Part shown: piece by piece, positions 15,754-23,777 of the stretch | Layout of the letters: the number at the start of each line of letters is the position of its first letter | How positions within the stretch are numbered: the stretch's first letter is position 1 | Source of the DNA: Geoglobus sp. | GTDB lineage: Archaea > Halobacteriota > Archaeoglobi > Archaeoglobales > Archaeoglobaceae | Length of the DNA stretch: 26,815 nucleotides | Direction: 5' to 3' | Assembly (NCBI GenBank): GCA_027019885.1 | Contig: JALUWC010000503.1 | Span: 1-26,815, forward strand | Made by a program: the position numbers and the translations under genes | The notes under the pieces: generated by a model | The model's input: only the letters and a program-made list of their open reading frames with translations | Told to the model about the DNA's origin: nothing | Databases searched by the model: none

Positions 15754-17703
15754 TTAATCCTCTTTTGTATACTTCCTCCTTCTACCAAAGGGGGTATAAA
15801 GCCTTCCCCCACCCTCGAAAAATTTCACAAAGAACTCCACATAATGCAATCGAAGACTCTGCAACCCCGGATCAAGAATGCCGAGAAGAATGTTTATGAA
15901 ATGCCCTATTGCAAATACAACAATTGCTACAAGTATTCCTACTGGCCCTGAAGGCCAGAGCATGTTGAAAGCCATGTAGTTGAATGCAACAGCAAATCCA
16001 ACACTTGCCAAACCCACAGCCAGCAATCGAGCGTAGCTTATTGTGTTGCTGAGGAGTGTGAGATATTCAATGAGGAACATTGCCCCCTCACCGATAACTG
16101 TGAGCACAGCCCAGAGTACAATGAACGGCACTGCAGCCAAGTAGGCGAAGTTGAGTGAGAAAACCGCTTTTCCAGCAATGTTGTTTATTATAAAACCAGT
16201 TATAATCAGCGCTATACTTATAAGTGCCATAAGCCAGTTGAGCTTTTCCTCAACTGCATGCTTCCATCCGTGCTGTTTTGCTACATTCCTTATGCCGAAA
16301 ATGTAAGCCATTGCCATATGGAATACTCCAATTGCTATTGTGAGAACAAGGAGCATTGGCGCCTCATACAGTCTGTTGGCTATCGGGTGCATTTCAGCAA
16401 AAATCTTTGCAAAACCACTTTCATCCCCCAAAAGCTTTACGAACATTGATTCGTGACCGAAGATTTCGAATCCAAAAAACTCACCATAAGCAAGACCAAA
16501 AACAATTGTTGAAATTGCAGAGTAGTTAAGAACCTTGAGCAACGCCTGCCATCCCTCTGTTTTGAATTTTGTTGAAAGCCAGAGTCCAAGAGCGAGAATA
16601 ACAATACCATAACCTACGTCTCCAAGCATGAATCCGAAGAATATTGGGAAAAGGATGGACATGACCGCTGTGGGATCAATCTCGCTATACTTGGGTATGG
16701 CATAGGACGTTGTGAGAAGCTCAAATGGCTTGGCAAAGGCCGGGTTCTTTAATGCTGTTGGTGGGTTGAATTCTGACTCATTCAGCTTCAGTGCAACTAC
16801 CTTACCGCCGGTTTCGCTTTTCAGTGTTTTCTGGAATTTTTCAAACATCTCTTCAGGGATGTAGCCAACGACGACAAAAGCGTACTTTGATGTTGCAGCC
16901 CTCAGAGGCAGCTCGCTTTTTTCAAGCTCAATGCTGAGATGCTCTTCAAGAGCGAGAAGAAGATCGAGATTTTCCTGCTCATACCTGTTTATCTCGTCTT
17001 TAAGCCTTGCAAGCTCATCTTCCAGCTCAGATTCTTCAGAATCGAGCTGTTCCAGTCTTTCATCATAACCCACATCAATTTCAGGAACAGGAATTTCTCT
17101 GAAGGAGAAATCCTGAAGGACTCTGAAAACGCTCTCAGCATGTTCCTTTTTCACAAATACTGCCGTAACAATCTCATCACCGTATTCGGCTGTAAATATT
17201 TCAAAATCCTTTGTCACCTCGACTATTTTCTCAAGCGGATTTGCCTTAACAAATCCGGTAAAAACCTCAATGTTTCTATAACCTGTAAGAAGGTCCGGTC
17301 TGATTCCAAGTGCTTTCAATGGTAACAGTGATCTTCTTTCTTCAGAGATTTTTCTTAATCTTTCCTCGATTTCCTTCATCCTTGATATCTTGGAGTTTAT
17401 AACCTCTTCAAGCTCCTTTATATTTACATCAAGCTCTCTGTCAAGTTCTGAAACACTAAACACCTTTTCAGGTTCGTAACCATCTTTAACTCCAGCATAG
17501 GAAAGGATAGATCTGACTGAAACCAGAAGCTTCGAAAACTTCGATGCTCTTTCGAGGGGCTCTCCAATTCTGAAATACTCATCCTCTTCTTTATAATCCT
17601 CAATGTGAAGACCATTAAGCCTGTAAAGGGTGCTGGATGTTTTCTCAAGGTACTCTTTCGGCCCAACTACCGAAACCTTAACCATCCTTACAGGCTCAAA
17701 CAT
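15754..17703 (-). CDS. atpI: A-type ATP synthase subunit I (a subunit)
   Basis: The 649-residue stator subunit has a cytoplasmic N-terminal half (1 to about 335) with long coiled-coil arms. A membrane half of about eight helices begins near FPIFFGFMLGDVGYGIVILA, the family signature. The essential channel arginine is R559 in TISYARLLAVGLAS; a second conserved arginine is R618 in LQSLRLHYVEFF near the C terminus. It forms the ion half-channels against the K ring. It lies 1 nt below subunit H and 16 nt above subunit K. Confidence 0.95.
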   Translation of the reverse strand: MFEPVRMVKVSVVGPKEYLEKTSSTLYRLNGLHIEDYKEEDEYFRIGEPLERASKFSKLLVSVRSILSYAGVKDGYEPEKVFSVSELDRELDVNIKELEEVINSKISRMKEIEERLRKISEERRSLLPLKALGIRPDLLTGYRNIEVFTGFVKANPLEKIVEVTKDFEIFTAEYGDEIVTAVFVKKEHAESVFRVLQDFSFREIPVPEIDVGYDERLEQLDSEESELEDELARLKDEINRYEQENLDLLLALEEHLSIELEKSELPLRAATSKYAFVVVGYIPEEMFEKFQKTLKSETGGKVVALKLNESEFNPPTALKNPAFAKPFELLTTSYAIPKYSEIDPTAVMSILFPIFFGFMLGDVGYGIVILALGLWLSTKFKTEGWQALLKVLNYSAISTIVFGLAYGEFFGFEIFGHESMFVKLLGDESGFAKIFAEMHPIANRLYEAPMLLVLTIAIGVFHMAMAYIFGIRNVAKQHGWKHAVEEKLNWLMALISIALIITGFIINNIAGKAVFSLNFAYLAAVPFIVLWAVLTVIGEGAMFLIEYLTLLSNTISYARLLAVGLASVGFAVAFNYMAFNMLWPSGPVGILVAIVVFAIGHFINILLGILDPGLQSLRLHYVEFFVKFFEGGGRLYTPFGRRRKYTKED

Positions 17704-17704
17704 A

Positions 17705-18025
17705 TCAGATCATCCTCACAAATTCATCGTAAAGAAAGCTGACAACCTCATCCACCCTTGACTCTCCCTTTCTCACAAGCTCGTTTATTTCAGCCATCTT
17801 CTTTTCCCGGATGCTCTCCTTCTCTCTCTCGATTTCAGCCTTGGCCTTCTCAATTATGTCCTCCTTTATCTTCTCTGCCTCTTTCTTTGCATCCTCAACA
17901 ATCTTCGTAGCCTCGTTTTTTGCAGCGAGAATCTTCTTTTTTCCTTCTTCTTCAGCTCTTTTGATGTCCTCTTCAACTTTCTGCTCGGTTTCTTTTATTT
18001 TTGCGAGTATCTCTGCTTTTTCCAT
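17705..18025 (-). CDS. atpH: A-type ATP synthase subunit H (peripheral stalk)
   Basis: A 106-residue almost entirely coiled-coil protein. It is rich in Lys/Glu with AAKNEATKIVEDAKKEAEKI as a typical stretch, and a short C-terminal segment (VDEVVSFLYDEFVRMI) that binds subunit E. As in other archaea it is the first gene of the ATP synthase operon. Its ATG at 18025 follows GGGGTGAAC. Function is inferred from composition and from its fixed place before subunit I. Confidence 0.9.
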   Translation of the reverse strand: MEKAEILAKIKETEQKVEEDIKRAEEEGKKKILAAKNEATKIVEDAKKEAEKIKEDIIEKAKAEIEREKESIREKKMAEINELVRKGESRVDEVVSFLYDEFVRMI

Positions 18026-18050
18026 GCCCGTTCACCCCATAAAAATGAGT

Positions 18051-18093
18051 TCAGGAAAGTATCATGGTCACCTCCAGCATATGGTATTTAAGG
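18051..18093 (-). promoter_or_regulatory. ATP synthase operon promoter and leader with four-codon mini-ORF
   Basis: On the minus strand a TATA-like CCTTAAATA lies at 18085-18093, giving an expected transcript start near 18062-18065 and a leader of about 40 nt before atpH. Between them, GGAGGTGA (18068-18075) precedes ATG ATA CTT TCC TGA (18065-18051), a Met-Ile-Leu-Ser mini-ORF. If transcription starts slightly further upstream the mini-ORF could be translated; if not, its ATG would be at or next to the mRNA 5' end. Confidence 0.4.
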
Positions 18094-18130
18094 ATTTTCT
18101 TTTTTTTCTAACCGTAGCTCGGTAATCCTT

Positions 18131-19297
18131 TCAGAGAAGATATGCCCTCACAATCTCGTTCTCATCCACGACCTCCACATTCTCATCCACAAGGGTATAG
18201 GCATTTGCCCTTGTTACGCTTGAAAGAATCCCGGAGCCATAAGAAGAGACTGGTTCCGCATTCATGGTTTCGAAATCAACTTTAAGCCTTACAAAGCTCG
18301 TAAATCCTGGTTTGGAGTATATTTTGCCTGTAATCCTGACATCAAATGAAATTCCATCATCTCTCCCAGCCATCCTCAAAATGGCGGGTTTGAGAAAGAG
18401 ATAGGCTGAGGCAACACATGCAGATGGAAATCCCGGAAGACCGAGTACGGGGGTATCATTAACCAATCCGAACACGGTTGGCTTTCCCGGCCTGAGAGCA
18501 ACACCCCTGAAAACAACATCACCCAGCCCATCAACCACCTGATAGAGCAGATCTCTCTTCCCGACAGATGTCCCTCCTGTTGTGACGATCATATCGTATC
18601 TCTCTGAATCTGAAAAAATCTCCTCTATTTTTTCTCTCACATCAGGAACTATCTCTGTTTTCTCTGCATAACCGCCCCACTCATTTATGTATGCTGAAAC
18701 CATCAGCCCATTGCTCTCTATAACCTTTCCGGGCTTCAACTCACCTCCGGGCTTTACAAGCTCATCCCCCGTAGGAACAATCTTGATCCTCGGTTTTCTA
18801 AAGACTTCAACCTTCTCAATTCCAGCCGCTCTCAGAAGTGCAAGGTCATGGGGTCTCAGGAGCTTGCCCTTTTCTGCGATCACATCTCCAGCACTCACAT
18901 CCTCTCCCCTCAGCCCGACATTCTCATATTTCCTCACAGACCTGTACACAGCAACAACCTCTCCAATCTCTTCAGTATCTTCAGCTTTCACAACAGCATC
19001 AAATCCCTCCGGAAGAGAATCTCCCGTATGCACCCAGACAGCATCAGTTTCCCTCTTCAGCAGAATGGGGTTTGTTCTCCCAGCGCTTCTCAGCATCCCG
19101 CTCTTAACGGCGTATCCATCCATCGCACACCTGTTATAGTGGGGCATGTCAATCTCTGAAAAGACATCAGATGCCAGAATCCTTCCCAAGGCATTTTCAA
19201 CCGGAATTACCTCGATATCGCCGTCTCCAAACGGCTTTATCCTTTCAAGCAATTTCCTCTGAGCCGATCTCAGACTTTCGAGCCTGTCAAAAAGCAT
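18131..19297 (-). CDS. moeA: Molybdopterin molybdenumtransferase MoeA
   Basis: A 388-residue enzyme that inserts molybdate (or tungstate) into adenylated molybdopterin. Family blocks are MPHYNRCAMDGYAV (conserved DGYA), HTGDSLPEGFDAVVKAEDTE, GLRGEDVSAGDVI, KIVPTGDELVKPG, IESNGLMVSAYINEWGG, MIVTTGGTSVGKRDL, FRGVALRPGKPTVFG and LGLPGFPSACVASAYLFLKP. Length fits the four-domain protein. I prefer ATG 19297 to the GTG at 19306, giving an 11-nt overlap with moaD. In a hyperthermophilic archaeon the product may serve tungsten enzymes. Confidence 0.93.
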   Translation of the reverse strand: MLFDRLESLRSAQRKLLERIKPFGDGDIEVIPVENALGRILASDVFSEIDMPHYNRCAMDGYAVKSGMLRSAGRTNPILLKRETDAVWVHTGDSLPEGFDAVVKAEDTEEIGEVVAVYRSVRKYENVGLRGEDVSAGDVIAEKGKLLRPHDLALLRAAGIEKVEVFRKPRIKIVPTGDELVKPGGELKPGKVIESNGLMVSAYINEWGGYAEKTEIVPDVREKIEEIFSDSERYDMIVTTGGTSVGKRDLLYQVVDGLGDVVFRGVALRPGKPTVFGLVNDTPVLGLPGFPSACVASAYLFLKPAILRMAGRDDGISFDVRITGKIYSKPGFTSFVRLKVDFETMNAEPVSSYGSGILSSVTRANAYTLVDENVEVVDENEIVRAYLL

Positions 19298-19538
19298 GAC
19301 CACCACCGCTCACAGGTGGAAAGATTGCCACCGTATCTTCCTTCTTCAGCATCAAATCTTTTTCTTTGTCTGCGATCTTCCCGTTCACAACAACAACCGC
19401 ATACCCCATCAGACCATGAAACTCAGGGTACATCGATACTAAATTTTCCAGGAGTTCTTTAAGACTCTTTGCCTCCACCTCAACTTCTCTCTTCCCCGCA
19501 ACCTCCCTGAAGTTGGCAAAGAGCTTTACAACCACCAT
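19287..19538 (-). CDS. moaD: MoaD/ThiS-family sulfur-carrier protein with tail after Gly-Gly
   Basis: An 83-residue ubiquitin-fold protein: MVVVKLFANFREVAGKREVE, LLENLVSMYPEF, VVVVNGKIADKEKDLMLKKE, DTVAIFPPVSGGG. The FPPVSGG end is the MoaD signature that becomes a thiocarboxylate and donates sulfur to molybdopterin. Unusually the frame continues GHAF after Gly-Gly, so the terminal Gly-Gly is not exposed. The tail codons overlap the moeA start. Activity would need proteolytic trimming, as for QbsE-type carriers, or the protein is used differently. ATG 19538 with GGTGAG upstream is preferred to an earlier in-frame start inside the protease gene. Confidence 0.85.
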   Translation of the reverse strand: MVVVKLFANFREVAGKREVEVEAKSLKELLENLVSMYPEFHGLMGYAVVVVNGKIADKEKDLMLKKEDTVAIFPPVSGGGHAF

Positions 19539-19551
19539 ACTCTCACCACAA

Positions 19552-20385
19552 TCACTTTTCCGCCTTTTTCTCCCCCTGACTTGGAGCAAACTCAACACCG
19601 GGGTGTCTCTGCATCAGAGGCTGCTGATAGAGATCCATGAGCTCGTAAACCTCTTCAGGAATGTCAGTTGAAATCCTGAGCCCGAACTCCCTTACTGTCT
19701 CGACCGTCAGTGGGTAATCGTGTGTCCATTTACCCTCTGTAAGCATTTCTGCCACCTCTTTTGCCCTTTCATCTCCAAGCTTGTCTTTGAGAAGAGAATA
19801 AACGAGCTCTCTCACCTGATTTATTGCCCTCTCAGCTATATCCGCCATTATCAGTGTCTGATCGTCAACATCGTTCAGATTCTTTTTCTCCACAGCCCTG
19901 AGTATTGACGGGGCTGGATAGTTCATGAGCTGCGGATCCACCGGGCCAAGAACGGCATGGGGATCCATTATTATCTCGTCCGCAGCAAGAGCTATGAGTG
20001 TGCCGCCACTCATGGCGTAATGAGGAACAATCACCGTGGTTTTTGCGGGATGATCATTCAAGGCCTTTGCTATCTGGGTTGCAGCAAGAACAAGCCCGCC
20101 CGGAGTGTGGATTATGAGGTCTATTGGCTTGTTTTCTGGTGTGCTCCTTATCGCTCTCAGAACCTTCTCGGAATCGTCAATGTCTATGAATCTGTAAACA
20201 GGGATGCCAAGAAAACCAATGCTTTCCTGTCTGTGAATTATTGTTATGACGTTGCTACCCCTCTTTTCAGCAATTTTCTCCATAAGCTTTCTTCTTGCAG
20301 AAACGAGCATCTGATGCTTCATCTGTGGCATGAATATCAGGTAGAGAAATATCAGGAGCCAGAATATACCGTAAAGGTCATACAT
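19552..20385 (-). CDS. SDH/ClpP-class membrane serine protease (SppA-like)
   Basis: A 277-residue protein of the 'serine dehydrogenase proteinase' family (Pfam SDH_sah), within the ClpP/crotonase superfamily. One N-terminal membrane helix (GIFWLLIFLYLIFM, about 6-19) anchors it, with the protease domain probably in the cytoplasm. Active-site blocks are IIHTPGGLVLAATQIAKAL (HTPGG at 93-97 shapes the oxyanion hole) and HYAMSGGTLIALAADEI with nucleophile S126, followed by DPHAVLGPVDPQL. It could cleave membrane protein fragments or signal peptides. It is unlikely to be a true ClpP because no ClpX/Lon partner is present. A TATA-like ATTTTATAAT near 20407-20416 may give it a leaderless transcript. 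The moaD gene follows 13 nt downstream. Confidence 0.85.
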   Translation of the reverse strand: MYDLYGIFWLLIFLYLIFMPQMKHQMLVSARRKLMEKIAEKRGSNVITIIHRQESIGFLGIPVYRFIDIDDSEKVLRAIRSTPENKPIDLIIHTPGGLVLAATQIAKALNDHPAKTTVIVPHYAMSGGTLIALAADEIIMDPHAVLGPVDPQLMNYPAPSILRAVEKKNLNDVDDQTLIMADIAERAINQVRELVYSLLKDKLGDERAKEVAEMLTEGKWTHDYPLTVETVREFGLRISTDIPEEVYELMDLYQQPLMQRHPGVEFAPSQGEKKAEK

Positions 20386-20431
20386 GATAATTCACTGGGC
20401 ATGGCATTATAAAATGAAATCGGTGAAAGGA

Positions 20432-20845
20432 CTACACCCTGAACATCACCTGACTCGCTGTCCTTAGCCTCCTCCTAACCCTCTGCATCTCGTATGCGTA
20501 AAGCATCATAACGCCATTCACAAACCTGTCAAAGCCGAAGGCTTTTTTGAGAAACTCGGCATGCAATCTGTCCCTCACATAAACAACATACTCATCCCCA
20601 AGGCTTGTCATCTCAAGAATTATGGGAATCGAGAATCTGTCACGTCTGTCCTCATCAACATGCTCTGCGATGAACTCAAGTTCCTTTCTTTCAACATCAT
20701 ACTCAATCCCATCTCTTGCCTTAAATGACGGGTTCTCCGCTTCAAGCATGGCCTTCAGTGAGTGTCTTTTTTCAGGCAGATGCCGGTTTATTGATTCGGC
20801 AAGCTTGGCAATCGCCCTGTCACCAAATTTATCCCCGATCATCAT
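20432..20845 (-). CDS. DUF61/UPF0216 family protein
   Basis: A 137-residue archaeal protein of the UPF0216 (DUF61) family. The marker segments are HLPEKRHSLKAMLEAENPSF followed by KARDGIEYDVERKELEFIAE and IPIILEMTSLGDEYVV. No reaction is known for the family. I chose ATG 20845, which has GAGGTG just upstream and overlaps the stop of the preceding gene in an ATGA arrangement; the earlier GTG at 20851 is part of that ribosome-binding site. Arginine-rich C terminus (RVRRRLRTASQVMFRV). Confidence 0.82.
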   Translation of the reverse strand: MMIGDKFGDRAIAKLAESINRHLPEKRHSLKAMLEAENPSFKARDGIEYDVERKELEFIAEHVDEDRRDRFSIPIILEMTSLGDEYVVYVRDRLHAEFLKKAFGFDRFVNGVMMLYAYEMQRVRRRLRTASQVMFRV

Positions 20846-21606
20846 GACCACCTCAATCTCAGTCTGCGACCTCTGACATTATACTTTTCTGAAAAATTCC
20901 CCTCTCTAACGCTCAGCTCAAGCGTTTCGAAGCTGCCAATTATGGCGAGAGGTTCTCCGACCTCAACATCCTCATACCTCTCAACCAAAGGAATTCTCAC
21001 ACCATCAAACCAGAATTCCCTTGCATTCAGCTCTTTCAGCACATCTTTCTTTATGTTGGTGACGGCATTTCCAAACCTGTCAATGTAGGGTACGAGGCAT
21101 CTTATCTCATCTCCACCCACCTCAAACTCGAAGAGCTCAAGAGCTTCCAGCCCGCTTTCAGTTTTTTCAAAGTATCTTTCATGGATCTTTCCCTCTTTTA
21201 TCAGGGCTGCTGCTGGAGCAAAAATATCTCTTCCGTGAAATGTTGTGGAGATAGAGCCAGAAATCTCGGAAATGGAGTTTTTTATCAGATATATCTCTTT
21301 AATCCCGTCATCACTGGCTGCGGGATATATGAGACCGTTATCCGGGCCAACAAACCAGTAATTTGTTGTCCTTACAGCAACAGCCCTTCTGTCCCCTCCA
21401 ACACCCGGATCGACAACCGCAACAAATACAGTTCCTTCAGGAAAATAACGATAGGAGTGATAAAGTAGAAAAGCTCCTTCAAGAACGTTCTGAGGAGTTA
21501 TGATGTGAGTTATGTCAATTACCTCTGACTCTGTAATTTTTCTTATGACCCCCTTCATCACTCCCGGATAGAAGTCTCCAAAGTCTGTCAGAAGTGCTAT
21601 CACCAT
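20842..21606 (-). CDS. SAM hydroxide adenosyltransferase (DUF62 family)
   Basis: A 254-residue enzyme that splits S-adenosylmethionine with hydroxide to adenosine and methionine, homologous to fluorinases/chlorinases. Motifs seen are [37 protein letters not shown] (D66 and the R73/R74 pair), [14 protein letters not shown] and [16 protein letters not shown] (H124), giving the Asp-Arg-His triad of the hydroxide-using branch. The C-terminal beta barrel includes [13 protein letters not shown]. The extra loop typical of halogenating members is not evident. It overlaps the nitroreductase gene by 7 nt and DUF61 by 4 nt, so the three are one operon. Confidence 0.92.
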   Translation of the reverse strand: MVIALLTDFGDFYPGVMKGVIRKITESEVIDITHIITPQNVLEGAFLLYHSYRYFPEGTVFVAVVDPGVGGDRRAVAVRTTNYWFVGPDNGLIYPAASDDGIKEIYLIKNSISEISGSISTTFHGRDIFAPAAALIKEGKIHERYFEKTESGLEALELFEFEVGGDEIRCLVPYIDRFGNAVTNIKKDVLKELNAREFWFDGVRIPLVERYEDVEVGEPLAIIGSFETLELSVREGNFSEKYNVRGRRLRLRWS

Positions 21607-22118
21607 CTCTCCCAGTGTGTTATCTCCTCAAGGTCATATCTCCTTCTCGGTCTCGGATCCTCAGCTGGATAACCGATTGGAAGAATTGCCACAGGTCTTG
21701 CGTAGCTTGGAATGTTAAGGATCTCAGAGACCTTCTCATCGTCGTATGCGCCAATCCACACCGAAGCAAGACCCATTGCATGAGCTGCAAGAAGCACGTT
21801 CTGTACAGCCGCAGCTGCATCCTGCTCTGCATATATCCTCCCTCTCTCACCGTATACCTTCATGCTCCTTGGATAGTTCGCTACAACAACAATGAGAACC
21901 GGAGCCTCTGTTATGAACATCTGCCTGAAAGATGCCAGGGCAAGCTTTAGCTTTGTTTCTTCATCTTTCACAATTATGAAGTCCCTTGCCTGCAAATTTC
22001 CTGCCGATGGTGCAGCATTTCCGGCTTCTATCAGTTTCATAATGAGTTCATCGCTTACATTACTATTCCTGAACCTCCTGATGGACTTTCTGGTGAATAT
22101 CGCAGTCAGACAATCCAT
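21600..22118 (-). CDS. Nitroreductase family flavoprotein
   Basis: A 172-residue FMN-binding oxidoreductase of the nitroreductase superfamily. The phosphate-binding start [11 protein letters not shown] is followed by [20 protein letters not shown]. Further on come [20 protein letters not shown] and [16 protein letters not shown] with [15 protein letters not shown] at the end, all standard blocks. The natural substrate is unknown; it could reduce quinones, flavins or dehalogenate. I chose ATG 22118, because a TTG two codons earlier has no support and a TATA-like GTTTTAACTT lies about 25 nt upstream, suiting a leaderless mRNA. Confidence 0.88.
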   Translation of the reverse strand: MDCLTAIFTRKSIRRFRNSNVSDELIMKLIEAGNAAPSAGNLQARDFIIVKDEETKLKLALASFRQMFITEAPVLIVVVANYPRSMKVYGERGRIYAEQDAAAAVQNVLLAAHAMGLASVWIGAYDDEKVSEILNIPSYARPVAILPIGYPAEDPRPRRRYDLEEITHWERW

Positions 22119-22455
22119 AAACAAAGAGAGTAAACGAAAAGTTAAAACACTTTCGAGAGTTCGTGGTAAAATTCTCAGTTAATATAATGTATGTTAATCT
22201 TTTAAACCCGTACCCATCAGTCCATCAATTCCTGTGTGGTGTCTCAGCTTTGCCATAATATTGACATGGTCTGTCACAATTCATAACGTTTACTTCACAG
22301 TATCTCATAATGCTACTGATTTTTATTTCTTGACACATCACCAATCCAGATTAATCTCCTATTTCCTATGGACTGTACAAAACATCTGAACGGATATCAC
22401 AACAGAATAAAATTTATATATCTCCAATGACTGAAAAAAGAATTGAGGTGATAAA
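22119..22455. other. Intergenic region between nitroreductase and histone genes
   Basis: This 337-nt stretch holds two divergent promoters and no convincing gene. Near 22138-22148 is the TATA-like box for the nitroreductase gene. At 22410-22420 AAATTTATATA is a strong TATA box for the histone gene, with transcription expected near 22443, and GAGGTGA at 22445-22451 is its ribosome-binding site. The middle (about 22200-22400) is AT-rich sequence in which I find no ORF, hairpin or RNA gene I can support. Confidence 0.6.
22410..22420 (+). promoter_or_regulatory. Strong TATA box of the histone gene
   Basis: AAATTTATATA matches the archaeal TATA consensus closely and is the clearest box in the window. 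The distance to ATG 22456 leaves a short leader that contains the GAGGTGA ribosome-binding site. High expression would be expected for a chromatin protein. Confidence 0.7.
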
Positions 22456-22659
22456 ATGGCTGAGTTACCACTTGCACCAATTGATAGATTGATAAGGAAG
22501 GCAGGTGCTGAGAGAGTAAGTGAGGATGCAGTAGAAAAGATGGCTGAGGTTCTTGAAGAGTATGCCCTTCAGGTTGCTAAGAAGGCTGTTGAGATAGCAA
22601 AACACGCAAACAGGAAGACTGTTAAAGCAGAGGATATAAAGCTGGCTTTGAGCATGTAA
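22456..22659 (+). CDS. Archaeal histone
   Basis: A 67-residue single histone fold (HMf/HFo type). The pattern [20 protein letters not shown], then a long central helix ([20 protein letters not shown]) and the last block [16 protein letters not shown] covers the whole protein with no tail. It dimerises and wraps [16 protein letters not shown] is the signature of archaeal histones. It is monocistronic, with its own TATA box upstream and a T-rich terminator downstream. A second histone gene may exist elsewhere in the genome. Confidence 0.97.
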   Translation: MAELPLAPIDRLIRKAGAERVSEDAVEKMAEVLEEYALQVAKKAVEIAKHANRKTVKAEDIKLALSM

Positions 22660-22660
22660 A

Positions 22661-22677
22661 TTCTCTTTAATTTTTTT
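22661..22677 (+). terminator. T-rich terminator after the histone gene
   Basis: TTCTCTTTAATTTTTTT directly follows the histone stop codon (TAA 22657-22659). Archaeal RNA polymerase terminates at such oligo-T tracts without a hairpin, and a highly expressed single gene is expected to end here. Confidence 0.6.
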
Positions 22678-22803
22678 CATTTGCTTCTTTGCTGGATGAC
22701 CTTTCTCACTTCCTGAAAAAGTTCAGAAACTGGCAATCCTAAGGAGTTTTATTTTTGTTCCACATAGAGATGGGTAAAAAATCACCAGAATTGAATGCCT
22801 GTG

Positions 22804-23622
22804 CTATCCCACCATGATTCTGAATTCTTTTGCCTCCTTCCACATCTCCTGAAATCTCTCCCGAAGCTCCTCGGCAAATTCCCTCTGCCACACATATACT
22901 GAAGCAAAATACTCCTCAGGTTTTGCGGGATTTCTCACCTTCAGCTGAACCTTTTCCCCGTCGATTACATCAAAAGGACTGGATACGGTGTCGATTACTT
23001 TAACATCCATTTTTTTCAGTAAACTCAAAAATGGGGTGATTAGAGGGATTAACTCTTCCAAGATTCTGTCATCACAGCCAATCAGCAGTTTTATCTCCAC
23101 TCCCCTTCCAATCAGATCTGAGATTATCCTTAAAAATTCGCTCATCCAGATTTTCTTCTCTTCATCATCTATCATCGACCTGTGGAGTTCTGCATAGGTT
23201 AAAAGTTCTCTTTCAGCTTCTCCCAGCTTCTCCATATGCTTCCTTACAACATCGCTCCCAACAGCCACATTCCAGAACATGCTTTCTCTCTGATTTTTGT
23301 TGAAATTTTGGTTAAGCTTCTCTTCCAGTTCAACTGCCTTTTCCGTGAGAGACTTCATTAAGGACTTTGTTTCTTCATGTTTCAGCTCAAGCAACCTTTT
23401 CAGGGCAAGTTTTGGTTCAACTGCCAGAAATTTCTTTGGCCTCGATATTTGCTTTTCCACCAGCCCTTTGCTCTCCAAGGAAGCCAGAACATCATATATT
23501 CTTCCGAAAGGCACACCTGATCTGGAAGACAGACTTCTGGCATCGCATATCCCGCTTGAGAGCAGGGTCACATATGTTTTCGATTCGTATTTTGTCAATC
23601 CGAACTCTTCAAGCTCTTCCAT
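22804..23622 (-). CDS. TrmB-family transcriptional regulator
   Basis: A 272-residue regulator. The N-terminal winged helix (about 1-75) has the TrmB pattern LTKYESKTYVTLLSSGICDA, then SSRSGVPFGRIYDVLASLES and a basic wing (VEKQISRPKKFLAVEP). A long helix (about 80-115) leads to a C-terminal domain (about 118-272) with VKVIDTVSSPFDVIDGEKV, resembling the PLD-like TrmB C-terminal sensor. Archaeal TrmB proteins sense sugars or other small molecules; the effector here is unknown. It is divergent from the cysteine hydrolase gene, and an inverted repeat in the shared promoter region is a candidate operator, so it probably controls that gene and itself. Confidence 0.88.
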   Translation of the reverse strand: MEELEEFGLTKYESKTYVTLLSSGICDARSLSSRSGVPFGRIYDVLASLESKGLVEKQISRPKKFLAVEPKLALKRLLELKHEETKSLMKSLTEKAVELEEKLNQNFNKNQRESMFWNVAVGSDVVRKHMEKLGEAERELLTYAELHRSMIDDEEKKIWMSEFLRIISDLIGRGVEIKLLIGCDDRILEELIPLITPFLSLLKKMDVKVIDTVSSPFDVIDGEKVQLKVRNPAKPEEYFASVYVWQREFAEELRERFQEMWKEAKEFRIMVG

Positions 23623-23639
23623 TTTTACAACTCCATTTT

Positions 23640-23689
23640 GTTGTTTTTTGAGTGAAAATTATATTAAATAACAACTACTATTTGTTGTT
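23640..23689. promoter_or_regulatory. Divergent promoter region with candidate TrmB operator
   Basis: AACAAC at 23670-23675 and GTTGTT at 23684-23689 form a perfect 6-bp inverted repeat separated by 8 nt. A third GTTGTT is at 23640-23645. The repeat sits next to a minus-strand TATA-like TATTTAATAT (about 23661-23670) for the regulator gene and just before a plus-strand ACTTAAATG (23692-23700) that could serve the hydrolase gene. Symmetric sites overlapping a TATA box are typical for archaeal repressors. Confidence 0.5.
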
Positions 23690-23777
23690 GAACTTAAATG
23701 TTTTGGGGCAAAAGAACTCGAATCCAGATAACCCAAATCAGAAAAGCTCATCAGAAATATTTTGAGGAGGTAGAAAA

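Noticed and set aside
15441..15951. Two long + strand frames opposite atpK and its flanks
   Set aside because: They oppose atpK and the ends of atpI and atpE and have low-complexity Ser/Pro/Ala-rich translations typical of antisense reading.
22200..22400. Possible small RNA between nitroreductase and histone genes
   Set aside because: I saw no stable hairpin, tRNA-like or box C/D pattern; promoters explain the ends and the middle is featureless AT-rich DNA.
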